Origin: Leptolyngbya sp. FACHB-8
Lineage (GTDB): Bacteria; Cyanobacteriota; Cyanobacteriia; Elainellales; Elainellaceae
NCBI RefSeq assembly: GCF_014695575.1
Contig: NZ_JACJOO010000058.1
Location: 1-64,000 of the forward strand
DNA: 64,000 nt
Direction: 5' to 3'
Both the position numbers and the translations under genes were made by a program. The notes beneath the pieces were generated by a model that was given only the letters and a program-made list of their open reading frames with translations, did not search any database and was not told where the DNA came from. Positions within the stretch are counted from its first letter, which is position 1; every line of letters starts with the position of its first letter. This document shows positions 34,176 to 44,282 of this stretch, piece after piece.

Positions 34176-35345
34176 ATGAAAGCAATGATTCTCGCTGCCG
34201 GTAAGGGGACGCGGGTTCGTCCAATTACCTACACCATCCCCAAGCCCATGATGCCCATTCTCCAGAAACCCGTTATGGAGTTTCTGCTAGAGCTACTGCG
34301 GCAGCATGGGTTCACGGAGATTATGGTGAACGTCAGCCACCTCGCCTACGAAATCGAGAGCTATTTTCGTGATGGGCAACGTTTTGGAGTTCAGATTGCG
34401 TACTCCTTTGAAGGCCGTATTGTGGATGGCGATCTGGTCGGCGAGGCAGTGGGCTCCGCTGGTGGTATGCGCAAGATTCAAGATTTTTCACCATTTTTTG
34501 ATGGCACCTTCGTCGTACTGTGCGGGGACGCACTGATCGACCTGGATCTGACTAAAGCGGTGCAGTGGCACCGGGAGAAGGGGTCGATCGCCACCATCAT
34601 TATGAAAGAAGTGCCCCATGAGGAAGTTTCCAGTTATGGGGTTGTCGTTACCGATGAAGAAGGCCGTATCAAAGCATTTCAGGAAAAACCTGCTGTTGAT
34701 GAAGCCCTGAGCAACACCATCAACACGGGTATTTACATTTTTGAGCCAGAGATCTTTAACTATATTCCTTCCGGCGTGGAATATGACATTGGAAGTCAGC
34801 TCTTCCCGAAACTGGTAGAATCTGGGGCTCCGTTCTACGGCATTTCGATGGATTTCCAATGGATCGATATTGGAAAAGTGCCCGACTACTGGCAAGCCAT
34901 CCGTAGTGTATTGACCGGAGAGGTCAAAAATGTTTCTATTCCTGGCCATGAAGTTGCTCCTGGCGTCTACACGGGGATCAACGTAGCGGTAAATTGGGAC
35001 AAAGTGGACATCAAAGGCCCAGTGTATATCGGTGGTATGACCTGTATTGAGGATGGGGCTACCATCATTGGTCCCAGTATGATCGGCCCTAACTGCTATG
35101 TATGTAGTGGTGCTGTGGTCGAAAACAGTGTGATCTTCGACTACTCCCGCCTCGGCCCTGGGGTGCGCCTGGTCGACAAGCTTGTGTTTGGTCGGCACTG
35201 CGTTGATAAAACCGGAGCCGCCATTGACCTAACGGCCGCGGCTCTAGACTGGTTGATTACTGATACCCGCAGCGAACTGCCACTGGAACCTACAGCAGAG
35301 CGGCAAGCGATCGCTGACTTGCTCAACTCCGAAGTTCCAACCTAA
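34176..35345 (+). CDS. cugP: NDP-sugar pyrophosphorylase, probably CugP-type UDP-glucose pyrophosphorylase
   Basis: 389 residues. The nucleotidyltransferase domain starts AMILAAGKGTRVRPITYTIPKPMMPI (the GxGTRxxPxTxxxPKPM loop), followed by LCGDALIDLDL with the metal-binding Asp and INTGIYIFEPE. A left-handed beta-helix of hexapeptide repeats follows (from about 280, GPVYIGGMTCIEDGATIIGP). Length and lack of a phosphomannomutase domain match CugP, the non-GalU UDP-glucose pyrophosphorylase of cyanobacteria, often misannotated as mannose-1-phosphate guanylyltransferase. A GDP-mannose or dTDP-glucose enzyme cannot be excluded. A GC hairpin follows the stop. Confidence 0.8.
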   Translation: MKAMILAAGKGTRVRPITYTIPKPMMPILQKPVMEFLLELLRQHGFTEIMVNVSHLAYEIESYFRDGQRFGVQIAYSFEGRIVDGDLVGEAVGSAGGMRKIQDFSPFFDGTFVVLCGDALIDLDLTKAVQWHREKGSIATIIMKEVPHEEVSSYGVVVTDEEGRIKAFQEKPAVDEALSNTINTGIYIFEPEIFNYIPSGVEYDIGSQLFPKLVESGAPFYGISMDFQWIDIGKVPDYWQAIRSVLTGEVKNVSIPGHEVAPGVYTGINVAVNWDKVDIKGPVYIGGMTCIEDGATIIGPSMIGPNCYVCSGAVVENSVIFDYSRLGPGVRLVDKLVFGRHCVDKTGAAIDLTAAALDWLITDTRSELPLEPTAERQAIADLLNSEVPT

Positions 35346-35394
35346 GGGATCAGGTTGCTCTCCAGAGAGGACTGACCTGAATAGCATGGTTTAT

Positions 35395-35416
35395 GGGGCG
35401 AAGGATCCTTCGCCCC
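35395..35416 (+). terminator. GC-rich hairpin after the CugP-like gene
   Basis: GGGGCGAAGGATCCTTCGCC is fully self-complementary to the following CC; 11-bp half sites, about 50 bp after the stop. No U-tract. Confidence 0.5.
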
Positions 35417-35444
35417 AGCTTTGCATAATCAATAGTGCTGCTCT

Positions 35445-35563
35445 AACGGTGTGTTGAAGGTGTTTACGAGTGCTGCGCAACGCGCAACACTCGTAAACAC
35501 TCATTTTGGTATGCATAAAGTGCACGCCAAGATGGGCACTTCAGCTTATCCGGAGCTGCGGTT
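35445..35563 (-). repeat. Family B element, degraded copy B5 (119 bp)
   Basis: Order of hairpins is reversed relative to B1. The intact hairpin GTGTTTACGAGTGCTGCGC (complement GCGCAACACTCGTAAACAC) differs from other copies in both arms; the other hairpin has several mismatches. Ends are worn. CTCT occurs on both sides. Confidence 0.55.
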
Positions 35564-35915
35564 ACTCTGAGTTCAAGTTACGTATGTCTCGACTTTCTCA
35601 AAGAGTTTTTAAAGGTGCCGGATATTCAGCCCTCAAATTAGACAGTTTATTGAGGACTGTCTCGATAGCGCTTTTGCATGCTTAGCTTGCGAAAACCCTG
35701 GATATGTCTAAAACTGGCCCCTTTGAAAGAGCGTAGATGCCAAGCCCACAATCTCTCTAAGGGTTGAAAAATCACTGTCTGTAGCTGCCCCCAGGGGAAT
35801 TTACACCAAATATAGAAGTGATGCCTATAATGATCTAGCCAAGAGCGGACTCATAAGAACGACCTTTGGCGGGATTCAATCAGGATTCAATGTAGTGTGT
35901 GAGTGAGGCGATCGC
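35564..35915. other. Gap before the repeat protein
   Basis: About 350 bp without a coding frame. It has a worn inverted pair around TTTTGCATGC and GCTTGCGAAAA and no other structure I can support. The promoter for the next gene should be here. Confidence 0.4.
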
Positions 35916-38072
35916 ATGACAAGGGACCCGCGTCTTCCGCAGCGCCGTAGAAGGCCAGATGCTACGCAATCAGACCAGAGCGCCTCTAGCAAGCGGCAGA
36001 CTCCCGTACAACCCTGGCGAGCTCCTGCTCCGCCCCCCTTGCCACGACCTAGGGTGATCGCTCCGGCCCCCGTTCCTGCTGTGCCGCCTCCGGTAGAACC
36101 ACCCGTTAGCCGCGTGGTTGTGGGGGAAAAGGGCCCTCGTCGGCCTGCGCCGCCCCCACCGCCGCCTCGCCGGACACCTCCAGTCGCGCCTGTTGCCAAG
36201 GAGGTAGCGCTTCCAGCGCCCCTTCGTTCCTCTCGTGCGGTGAGTTGGCTGGCTTCCTGGCAATTTTGGGTGATCGCTTCTACCCTATCCATTTCGGCAG
36301 TTGGAGGATTGGCAGCCGCGATTCTGTTCAAAATTCCGGCGTTACCTAACTGTCCGTCTATTTTTTGGCCTACGGCCTCTGCCTCGCTGCGGATGTATTG
36401 CGCCCAACTGGCGGCGAATAAGCAGACGGTGGATGATTTACTTGAAGCTATTACCTTAGTGAATAGCCTGCCACCCGACCACCCCATGCGAGCTGAAGTC
36501 AATCGCTCCATTGAGGAATGGGCTAGCGATATTCTCGGTCTAGCCGAGGAGCAGTTCCATCGGGGAGATTTGGATGGGGCGATCGCCACAGCCAATCGAA
36601 TTCCTGCTGGTAACGCAGCTCAGGGGGAGGTAGCCGAGCGTATTCAGAAGTGGCGCACGATTTGGGCGCAAGCGGAAAAGATCTTCAAAGATGCAGAAAA
36701 TGCTCTGCTGGAGCAAGATCCCCGGTTGGCTTTTGAACTGGCGGTGAAACTGCTGGATGTTGATAACCGCTACTGGCAAACTACCAAGTACGAAGAATTA
36801 GGCGATCTGATTACTACGTTCCGTGAGGATGGACAACGGCTGGCCAAGATTCGCCGGATGGCCCGGCGAGGTGGGTTGGAGAACCTCCTGAAAGCGATTG
36901 AGATGGCCAAGGAAATCAAGAGCAGCAGTCCTGCGTATCCTATGGCTCAACGGGTAATTGCTGACTTGGGCAAGGATATGCTCGAATTGGCGGAAAACGC
37001 TCTAGGACGGCGGGATTTTGATGAAGCTATGCGCATTGTGGGGCAAATTCCCGATATTCCCACCCTCAAACCCGAAATTCAAGATTTCAGCACGCTGGCC
37101 CAGGCTCAGGCTCAGTCCTGGGCTGGGGGTGTAGAGGATCTGGAGGCAGCCATTACCCAGGCCCAGCGAATTCGTCGCGATCGCCCCCTCTATGAACGCG
37201 CCCAGGCGTTGATTAGCCGCTGGCAAGCGGAAAGCCGAGATGTGGCTCAGCTCAATCAGGCCCGTCAATTGGCGGACTTGGGGACTGTTCTAGATTTGCA
37301 GGCGGCGATCGCTGCGGCTCGTCAGGTACCCAGAGGCAATCCGAAAGGCGAGGAAGCACGGGATTTAATTCGTGACTGGACGAGTCGCATCGAAACCACT
37401 GAAGATCAGCCCGTTTTGCAGCAGGCCGATGCGCTCGCCGCTGTTGGTGATCTCTCAGGAGCCATTAGTATTGCTCAACAGATTGGTCGGGGGCGAGCGC
37501 TCCATGGTCAGGCTCAGGAGCGGATTCAGACCTGGACGGCTCAAGTTCAGCGCAGCCAGGATCAACCTCTTCTCGATCGTGCCCGGCAACTGGCTGCCTC
37601 TGGGGATTTATCCCAGGCGGTGGCGGTTGCAAATCAGATCGGACGGGGGCGGGTGCTCTACGACGATGCCCAGCAGGATGTTCGCAACTGGCGCGCTCAA
37701 CTCAACGCACAAGCTAGCCTCCAGGAAGCCTATCGCTTGGCGGCCAGTGGTACCCCTGATGCGTATCTGTCGGCCATTCGTGCAGCCTCCCAAATTCCTG
37801 CTAGTACGTCAACCCGAGCTGAAGCCGATCGGATGATTGGAATCTGGAGCCAGGGAGTCTTGCAAAGCGCTCAGGCTCTTGCAGGTTATAACCTGGAGGG
37901 GGCGATCGCCCTGCTGGAACGGTTGCCGTCGGGTACTCCTGTATCGTCTGCCGCGCAGCAGCAACTTGAGACGTGGCGACAAATGCAAGTTCCCCAAGAC
38001 TCCCTGGATCTGGAACCTGCCCCACCCGATCCCTCTCCCACAGCTAGAACGAATCAGTCATCTAAGGAGTAA
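35916..38072 (+). CDS. Single-pass membrane protein with Pro-rich N-terminus and helical repeats
   Basis: 718 residues. Residues 1-105 are basic and proline-rich (PPPPPPRRTPP), then one transmembrane helix (about 108-137, WQFWVIASTLSISAVGGLAAAILF), then about 560 residues of imperfect alpha-helical repeats of 65-75 residues. The repeat core reads A..LA..GDL..AI..A.QIGRGR.L...AQ..I..W and recurs clearly four times in the last 300 residues, with weaker units before. The fold resembles TPR-like solenoids. Similar cyanobacterial proteins are labelled chromosome-segregation ATPase, but no Walker motif is present here. Function is unknown; a scaffold anchored in a membrane with a cytoplasmic proline-rich arm is plausible. 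Confidence 0.75.
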   Translation: MTRDPRLPQRRRRPDATQSDQSASSKRQTPVQPWRAPAPPPLPRPRVIAPAPVPAVPPPVEPPVSRVVVGEKGPRRPAPPPPPPRRTPPVAPVAKEVALPAPLRSSRAVSWLASWQFWVIASTLSISAVGGLAAAILFKIPALPNCPSIFWPTASASLRMYCAQLAANKQTVDDLLEAITLVNSLPPDHPMRAEVNRSIEEWASDILGLAEEQFHRGDLDGAIATANRIPAGNAAQGEVAERIQKWRTIWAQAEKIFKDAENALLEQDPRLAFELAVKLLDVDNRYWQTTKYEELGDLITTFREDGQRLAKIRRMARRGGLENLLKAIEMAKEIKSSSPAYPMAQRVIADLGKDMLELAENALGRRDFDEAMRIVGQIPDIPTLKPEIQDFSTLAQAQAQSWAGGVEDLEAAITQAQRIRRDRPLYERAQALISRWQAESRDVAQLNQARQLADLGTVLDLQAAIAAARQVPRGNPKGEEARDLIRDWTSRIETTEDQPVLQQADALAAVGDLSGAISIAQQIGRGRALHGQAQERIQTWTAQVQRSQDQPLLDRARQLAASGDLSQAVAVANQIGRGRVLYDDAQQDVRNWRAQLNAQASLQEAYRLAASGTPDAYLSAIRAASQIPASTSTRAEADRMIGIWSQGVLQSAQALAGYNLEGAIALLERLPSGTPVSSAAQQQLETWRQMQVPQDSLDLEPAPPDPSPTARTNQSSKE

Positions 38073-38104
38073 ACCAGCTCGGGTTTAGAGCGTGTTTTTG
38101 AATA

Positions 38105-38162
38105 GGAAGCAGGCATGGTGTTGGGTGTGGTGTATTTCACTCCTAACACCACGCCTGTTTCC
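38105..38162. repeat. Family C-like palindrome (C4)
   Basis: GGAAGCAGGCATGGTGTTGGG and its partner pair at 18 of 21 positions around a 16-base loop. The outer left end TAGAGCGTGTTTTTGAA resembles the C1 end. Located in the 313-bp gap between the repeat protein and the MFS gene. Confidence 0.5.
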
Positions 38163-38386
38163 CATGCCAACCTGCAAAGGCTTGCAAAGCTCTGCCTGAA
38201 ACTGCCCCTGTTGGGCGAAGTATTGAGAGCGGGAGTTCCTGGAGAATGGCGGAGAATTCTGTCTGAGAGCCGCGCAACAACTCATATCTCAATATGAAGC
38301 TGAGTTCTAACAGGTCAGGACGCAGAGCGGGCGCAGCTTCATAGGGAATGGATATCAGACGGGTTCTGCACCCATAGGTTGTTCTG

Positions 38387-39559
38387 ATGAAATTTTCTGT
38401 TTGCTCCTCTGCTCGTGTGACGGAAGGGGTGTTGGAGCGCGATCGCCTCCCTTTATTCTGTATTTGCGCGGGCATGCTGGTGTTCTTTACCCAGGTAACC
38501 GTGCTATTTCCTGTGTTGCCGCTGTATCTGAGTCAGCGTTGGGCTAATGCTCCGGTAGGGCTGGTCGTTGGTGCGATGGCAGCAGGGCTTCTGTTTTTCC
38601 GCCCGGGGATCGGTTGGTTACTCGATCACTGGGGCCGTAAAGCAGTTCTCTGGGTAGGTTTGGGCATCATGCTAGGAATTTTGCCTCTCTACCTGTGGTC
38701 GTCTGATCCAACCTGGTTAATGGGAGTGCGAGTTGCCCATGGCATTAGTCAGGCGGCTTTTGCGACGGCTTCCCAGACAATGCTGGTGGATCTGGTAGGA
38801 CGCGATCGCCGCACCGCCATGCTGGGTTACCTGGCCATGTCGAACACGATTGGCTTTTCCCTGGGGCCACTGCTAGGCTCATGGGCATTTGCCCAGATGG
38901 GCTTTGTGGGAGTGGTGGGGTTTATGGGCGGCTTGACCCTGCTGGGATTTTTCCTCACCTTACCCCTACCCTGGTTGTGGGCTGTGCGGTCGGCTCAATC
39001 GGCTGAGCCGCCCCATCCATTTCCCTGGGACGTGGTGCTCCGTTTCCCGGTGCGGGATGCCACCCTGGTCTTTTTCATCACTTCCTTCCTGCATGGCGGC
39101 GTTGTCACCTTTTTGCCGCTTTTTGTGCCCAACTCTGCCCTGTTCTACAGCCTGAATGCTCTAGTGGCCGTGGGGGTGCGGTTTGCATTAGGGCGTTGGG
39201 GCGATCGCATCTCTCAACGCTGGATTACCACTCTGGCCATTCTCAGCTCAAGTACGGCTTTAGTGGGGTTGGCGATCGCCCCCCAATTCCTCGCCTCCTG
39301 GTCGATTCTCTATGGTTTGGGCTTTGGGGCTATGTTTCCCGTACTTTCGGCTATGGTTTCCCTCTCTGCTCCAGGCGCGGCTCGTGGCCGAGTTTACAGC
39401 GTGTTTTTAGCCGGGTTTGACGGTGGCATGACCCTGGGTGGAGCCGGAGTCGAACCCCTCGTACAGGTCATACCTCTCAGCCGCCTGTTTTTGCTATTGG
39501 GGTGCACTGGGTGTCTCGTCAGCGGCTACGCTTTCCGCCAATTCGCTAAACCTACATAA
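38387..39559 (+). CDS. MFS transporter, drug-efflux type
   Basis: 390 residues with 12 predicted helices and a cytoplasmic N-terminal tail. The loop 2-3 motif is GWLLDHWGRKAVLWVG (close to the MFS GxxxDRxGRR signature), and helix 5 has LGPLLGSWAFAQ. The arrangement suggests a proton-coupled efflux pump of the tetracycline/arabinose-resistance type. The helix 7 half starts after LRFPVRDATLVFFITSFL. Substrate cannot be predicted. It has its own gap on both sides. Confidence 0.88.
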   Translation: MKFSVCSSARVTEGVLERDRLPLFCICAGMLVFFTQVTVLFPVLPLYLSQRWANAPVGLVVGAMAAGLLFFRPGIGWLLDHWGRKAVLWVGLGIMLGILPLYLWSSDPTWLMGVRVAHGISQAAFATASQTMLVDLVGRDRRTAMLGYLAMSNTIGFSLGPLLGSWAFAQMGFVGVVGFMGGLTLLGFFLTLPLPWLWAVRSAQSAEPPHPFPWDVVLRFPVRDATLVFFITSFLHGGVVTFLPLFVPNSALFYSLNALVAVGVRFALGRWGDRISQRWITTLAILSSSTALVGLAIAPQFLASWSILYGLGFGAMFPVLSAMVSLSAPGAARGRVYSVFLAGFDGGMTLGGAGVEPLVQVIPLSRLFLLLGCTGCLVSGYAFRQFAKPT

Positions 39560-39681
39560 CCTGAGTTCGGGTTAAGGGCGTTTTCGAGTGCCGGGCAACG
39601 CGCGGCACTCGAAAAAGCTCATTTTGGCGTGCACATAGTGCACGCCAAAATGAGCACTTCAGCTTATCCCGAACTGAGGTT
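39558..39681 (-). repeat. Family B twin-hairpin element, copy B4 (124 bp)
   Basis: Opposite orientation to B1-B3. Ends AACCTGAGTTCGGGTTAAGG and, inverted, AACCTCAGTTCGGGATAAGC. The direct repeat ACAT (39554-39557 and 39682-39685) flanks it. It begins at the MFS stop codon (39557-39559), overlapping it. The hairpin tip at 39632-39646 is GTGCAC-ATA-GTGCAC. Confidence 0.78.
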
Positions 39682-39712
39682 ACATAACCTGACCCGGGCT
39701 TACATTGAGTTC

Positions 39713-39757
39713 CAAAAAGAATGTGCGCGCTGCTCAGCAACGCGCACATTCTTTTTG
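39713..39757. repeat. Perfect 17-bp-arm hairpin at the 3' end of the ABC1 kinase gene
   Basis: CAAAAAGAATGTGCGCG and its complement around an 11-base loop. It is 12 bp beyond the kinase stop on the minus strand, followed on that strand by no T-run. Candidate terminator for the MFS and kinase convergent pair. Confidence 0.6.
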
Positions 39758-39769
39758 AAAGGGAGAAAA

Positions 39770-41797
39770 TTACGAGCGGGCGGCAGGCAACGCTAAAGGA
39801 CGCTCCACGGGTTTTGGTGGTGTGACATCTCGTACCTCAATCCTGGCAGCCGATTGAGCAGAGGTTTCATCTCGCAACAGAAACTCCCGAATGAAGCGGG
39901 CAGCTGCCCGTTGGGCGAGGCCGCTGGCAATCTGTTGGCCCATGCGCTGAGTCTCAGGGCGCAGCAGCAGGTTGGGGATTACGGGTAACACCTGGCGGGG
40001 GTCGAAGCCCGGCGTCTCCCGCAGCAGGTTGAGAATGCGGAGCAGTTGCTCAAACTCTTTGCGGCTGGACTGCTTTTCTGGGGTAGTGGGGGCAGTGTTG
40101 CCATTGCCATTGTGAGAGCGGTTGAAGCCGAGGCGATCGCGCACCGTTGACCGGATTCGATCTAGAGCTGTTTGCCCGAAGCCATCGACTCCTTTCACAA
40201 TCTCATCAACCAGATATTCACGAATGAAGTCGCCCCGCTCCGAGAACAGAAAGTTGACTGCCTGATCAATTGCTCCATTCAGGTCATAATCCTGGCTATC
40301 CTTAGCGTTCCGCAGCAGATTTTCCAGGCGGTTCCAGCGGAAAGTCCCATCTTTGAACAGGAGGTCCTGAAGGGATGTGCGCAGTTCAAGGGATGGGTCC
40401 GTTAGAAGCCGCTTTGCGATATAAGGATAAGCCTTGCTGAGGACTTTGAAATTCGGATCAACGTTGATGGCAATCCCTTCGAGGGTGACCAGCGATCGGA
40501 TAATCAGCGCATAGTAGGCCGGAACCCGGAACGGATACTCGTACATCAGTTCCGAAAGTTGGTCGGTGATGCTCTTGAAGTTCATCTCCGCGACGCTGGC
40601 TCCCAGGGCATTGCTGAAAACACTGCCGAGGGCTGGAATGATGGGAGTCAGGTCAGTGTCCGGGGTGAGGAAATCCAGCTTAACGTAATCCTTTGCCAGA
40701 CCCTCAAAGTCACGGTTAACCATGTGCACGACGGCTTCAATCAGGCCATAGCGCTGAGGCGGCTTGATTTCGCTCATCATGCCAAAGTCCAGATAGGCCA
40801 GTTTGCCATCGGGGGTGGCCAGCAGGTTACCCGGGTGAGGATCTGCATGGAAGAAGCCATGCTCTAGCAATTGTCGGAGGGAGCACTGTACGCCCACTTC
40901 AATCAAGTGAGCGGCATCCACACCCATAGATCGCACTGCTTTGGGATCGGTGAGTTTTACCCCTTCAATCCATTCCATTGTCAGTACCCGGCGATTGGTG
41001 TACTCCCAATAGATGCGGGGCACATAGATTTCTGGCAGATGGCCGTAGAGTTGGGCAAAGCGCTCAGCGTTGTATCCCTCGTGGGTATAGTCCATCTCCT
41101 CGAAGATTCGAGCGCCGAATTCATCCATAATGCCAACCAGGTCACTGCGGATGCGTTTGAAGCGGCGAGCGGCAAAAACGGCCATTGCTCGCAAGATGTA
41201 GAGATCGAGGGTAATACGTTGGGCCAGACCAGGACGTTGAACTTTTACCGCAACGTCTTCCCCCGTTTTCAGCTTGCCGCGATACACCTGGCCCAGCGAA
41301 GCCGCTGCCAGAGGATCTGGCGACAACTCTGCAAAGATGTATTGGGGACAATCGCCTAATTCTTCTTCGATGAACTGATAGGCGACTTCGTTTGGAAACG
41401 GTGGAAGTTGGTCTTGAAGTTTGGTCAATTCTTCCAGGTAGACCGGAGGAACCAGGTCAGGCCGTGTGGAGAGCGCTTGTCCCACTTTGATGAAGGCTGG
41501 CCCCAAACGGGTCAGCATTTCCCGTAAACGACGCGCGCGTTTCTGTTCGTTGCGTTTTAACTGCCCCGTCGTGCGATCGCCCCACAACTGAAGGGCAAAC
41601 AGCAGAAATGGCCCAAAGATCCCTACAACTCGGCCCCATACCTGGAGGGGGTGGGAGCGATACCGGGCGGCGATCGCCACCGGGTCGTAGCGCAGCGCAG
41701 CGTCACGAGTGGTGTGGGCAAATTTCAGGTGAGCCTCAACCGCATCACTCTCCTTGACGATGTCCATCAAGCTCGAACTGTTAGAGGTTAGGGTCAT
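39770..41797 (-). CDS. ABC1/UbiB-family atypical kinase
   Basis: 675 residues from the ATG at 41797, with AGGAAA upstream; a start at 41884 adds 29 basic residues not typical of the family. UbiB signatures: KVGQALSTRPDLVP (about 104-117), the alanine-rich nucleotide loop AAASLGQVY (about 164-172), VAVKVQRP with the ATP-contact Lys, EMDYTHEGYNAERF, catalytic HADPHPGN and YLDFGMM. The family acts in quinone or isoprenoid lipid metabolism in plastids and bacteria. The C-terminal region (about 470-675) is helical and variable. Which of the several cyanobacterial paralogues this is cannot be told. Confidence 0.9.
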   Translation of the reverse strand: MTLTSNSSSLMDIVKESDAVEAHLKFAHTTRDAALRYDPVAIAARYRSHPLQVWGRVVGIFGPFLLFALQLWGDRTTGQLKRNEQKRARRLREMLTRLGPAFIKVGQALSTRPDLVPPVYLEELTKLQDQLPPFPNEVAYQFIEEELGDCPQYIFAELSPDPLAAASLGQVYRGKLKTGEDVAVKVQRPGLAQRITLDLYILRAMAVFAARRFKRIRSDLVGIMDEFGARIFEEMDYTHEGYNAERFAQLYGHLPEIYVPRIYWEYTNRRVLTMEWIEGVKLTDPKAVRSMGVDAAHLIEVGVQCSLRQLLEHGFFHADPHPGNLLATPDGKLAYLDFGMMSEIKPPQRYGLIEAVVHMVNRDFEGLAKDYVKLDFLTPDTDLTPIIPALGSVFSNALGASVAEMNFKSITDQLSELMYEYPFRVPAYYALIIRSLVTLEGIAINVDPNFKVLSKAYPYIAKRLLTDPSLELRTSLQDLLFKDGTFRWNRLENLLRNAKDSQDYDLNGAIDQAVNFLFSERGDFIREYLVDEIVKGVDGFGQTALDRIRSTVRDRLGFNRSHNGNGNTAPTTPEKQSSRKEFEQLLRILNLLRETPGFDPRQVLPVIPNLLLRPETQRMGQQIASGLAQRAAARFIREFLLRDETSAQSAARIEVRDVTPPKPVERPLALPAARS

Positions 41798-41884
41798 GTC
41801 TGCACGTTTCCTAAAAGGATTGATCAGTCGTCTCCGGGGGAGCACCAGCGATTGCAACGCTGAAGGGGTAAGCCCTATAGCCAC

Positions 41885-42328
41885 AACCTTATGTAAAGCA
41901 TTGTAACAGGACTCTCAGGAGTCACCCGCGAATAACCAACGGCACGCGCAGGTTTCCTTCCCACAATTCCTTCAGCATGGCACTTCGTCCTGCGTTTGGG
42001 ATTCCTCAACATGCCGATTTTGAGTCTCAATACCCGTAACTTTTAGGCGAAATTTCCGAAATACTTATGGCTTATAGCGCTACTTTTATAGATCCCTCTC
42101 TCCTCTCCTGAGGTATGAGAGAAGGATGTGAAACTTGATTCCATCTTCTTCTTTTGTACCTCCCCAGATTGGCAGCTGTATTGGTTTGAAACGGCTGATT
42201 TTTTGTGGCCTCTGAGCCCGGAAACAGTCTTTTTATACCGGCTCTAAAATCCCAACATTGATGGACGGGATTCGTGACTCCCTGCTCTAGAATCAAGGGG
42301 TCTTATTCTACCTACTCCAAAAAATACT
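41885..42328. other. Gap between the kinase and peptidase genes
   Basis: Divergent promoter region of about 440 bp. A purine-pyrimidine stretch near 42095-42125 shows partial self-complementarity. I see no long palindrome or gene. Confidence 0.4.
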
Positions 42329-44275
42329 ATGGTGTCTCCTCAAATTGCGCCCTATGGTTCCTGGAAATCGCCCATTACCTCTGACCTGATTGTGGCCGGC
42401 TCGGTGCGTCTGGGGGACGTGTGCCTGGATGGTCAAGATATTTATTGGAGTGAAGGCCGACCCACAGAAGGGGGGCGGAGTGTCGTCGTGCAGTTGGCAG
42501 CAGATGGCTCTCGCACAGACCTGACTCCTGCGCCATTAAATGTGCGGACACGGGTGCATGAGTATGGTGGCGGGTCGTATCTGGTGGCTGATGGCGTCGT
42601 TTACTTCTCGAACTTTGCTGATCAGCGGATCTATCGGCAAGCTGTTGGTGGTGAGCCACAACCTATTACCCCCCAAGAATCCTATCGCTATGCCGATGCT
42701 GTGGTAGATGTCACGCGCGATCGCCTGATCTGCGTGCGCGAAAATCATACCGAAGGCGGCCACGAGCCCAGCAATGAAATTGTAGCGATCGCTATTCACC
42801 CTGGCGATGCCGAAGACAACCCCGGCACCGTGCTGGTATCTGGCAGCGACTTCTACGCCTACCCGCGCATCAGCCCCGACGGTAGCCGCCTCTGCTGGAT
42901 TGCCTGGGACCACCCCAATATGCCGTGGGATGGCACGGAGTTATGGGAAGCAGAACTGCTGCCTGATGGCACCCTGGGGACAGCCATTATGGTGGCAGGA
43001 AGTGTTTCGGAGTCAATCTTTCAGCCCAGTTGGTCGCCGGATGGGGTGCTGCATTTTGTGAGCGATCGCACGGGCTGGTGGAACCTGTATCGCTGGAACC
43101 GCACTGGAGTGATTGAGCCCCTCTGTCCCAAAGCCGCGGAGTTTGGTCTACCCCTGTGGGTGTTTGGCATGTCCACCTATGGCTTCGAGTCGGTCGAGTC
43201 GCTGATTTGCACCTACAGCGAGAATGGCCTCTCCCATCTGGCCCGCCTGAATCTCAAAACCCTCGAACTTGAGGAAATCCCAACCCCCTATGCCAGTGTG
43301 GGCGGTGTGCAGGTGGGGAATGGGTTTGTGGTGTTTGGCGGAGGCACCCCAACCCAACCGGGGGCGATCGCCCGTCTCAATCTCGCCACCGGGGAATGCG
43401 AAGCGTTGCGCCGCTCCAGCGACCTGACCGTTGACCCGGCCTACATCTCTGTGCCCGAACCCATTGAGTTTCCCACCGAGAATGGCCTCACCGCCTATGG
43501 CTTCTTCTATCCCCCCCAGAATGCCGACTTTGCGGCTCCCGAGGGCGAGTTGCCGCCGCTTCTGGTAAAGAGCCATGGTGGCCCTACAGCGGCGACGTCT
43601 GCCACCTTTAACCCCGGTATTCAGTATTGGACCAGTCGTGGCATTGCCGTGCTGGATGTGAACTATGGCGGCAGCACCGGTTACGGGCGGGAGTACCGCG
43701 ATCGCCTCAAGGGCAACTGGGGCATTGTGGATGTGGATGATTGCGTCAATGGGGCACGTTACCTGGCTAAACATAAACGGGTGGATGGCGATCGCCTCTG
43801 TATTGATGGTGGTAGTGCCGGGGGCTACACTACCCTCGCAGCTCTGGCCTTCCGGGACGTGTTCAAAGCGGGAGCCAGCTACTACGGAGTCAGTGACCTG
43901 GAAGCTCTGGCCCGGGATACCCACAAATTTGAGTCGCGCTATCTGGATGGCTTGATTGGTCCTTACCCTGAGGCGAAGGAGGTGTATGAGGCGCGATCGC
44001 CGATTCACCATATTGATAAGCTCTCCTGCCCGGTGATCTTCTTCCAGGGCGATGAGGACAAGATCGTTCCGCCTAATCAGGCAGAAATGATGGTGAACGC
44101 GCTGAAGGAAAAGGGCTTGCCGGTTGCCTATGTGCTTTACGAAGGGGAGCAACATGGGTTCCGTAAGTCTGAAAATATCAAGCGTACCCTGGATGGGGAG
44201 CTGTATTTCTACGCCCAGGTGTTTGGGTTTGCGTTAGCCGATGAAATGGAAAAAGTGGCGATCGCCAACCTCTAG
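42329..44275 (+). CDS. S9-family prolyl oligopeptidase-like serine peptidase
   Basis: 648 residues. The N-terminal part (to about 390) is a beta-propeller with repeats such as [16 protein letters not shown] and [18 protein letters not shown]. The C-terminal alpha/beta-hydrolase has the Ser nucleophile in GGSAGGYT, the Asp in [12 protein letters not shown] and the His in EGEQHGFR. It also has the S9C-like [15 protein letters not shown] motif. It cleaves short peptides or acylaminoacyl peptides, probably in the cytoplasm (no signal peptide). A hairpin follows the stop. Confidence 0.93.
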   Translation: MVSPQIAPYGSWKSPITSDLIVAGSVRLGDVCLDGQDIYWSEGRPTEGGRSVVVQLAADGSRTDLTPAPLNVRTRVHEYGGGSYLVADGVVYFSNFADQRIYRQAVGGEPQPITPQESYRYADAVVDVTRDRLICVRENHTEGGHEPSNEIVAIAIHPGDAEDNPGTVLVSGSDFYAYPRISPDGSRLCWIAWDHPNMPWDGTELWEAELLPDGTLGTAIMVAGSVSESIFQPSWSPDGVLHFVSDRTGWWNLYRWNRTGVIEPLCPKAAEFGLPLWVFGMSTYGFESVESLICTYSENGLSHLARLNLKTLELEEIPTPYASVGGVQVGNGFVVFGGGTPTQPGAIARLNLATGECEALRRSSDLTVDPAYISVPEPIEFPTENGLTAYGFFYPPQNADFAAPEGELPPLLVKSHGGPTAATSATFNPGIQYWTSRGIAVLDVNYGGSTGYGREYRDRLKGNWGIVDVDDCVNGARYLAKHKRVDGDRLCIDGGSAGGYTTLAALAFRDVFKAGASYYGVSDLEALARDTHKFESRYLDGLIGPYPEAKEVYEARSPIHHIDKLSCPVIFFQGDEDKIVPPNQAEMMVNALKEKGLPVAYVLYEGEQHGFRKSENIKRTLDGELYFYAQVFGFALADEMEKVAIANL

Positions 44276-44282
44276 GGTTAAG

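Noticed and set aside
43148-44155. 335-residue frame antisense to the S9 peptidase
   Set aside because: It lies wholly inside a well-supported gene, lacks family motifs and has the composition of an antisense shadow in a GC-biased gene.
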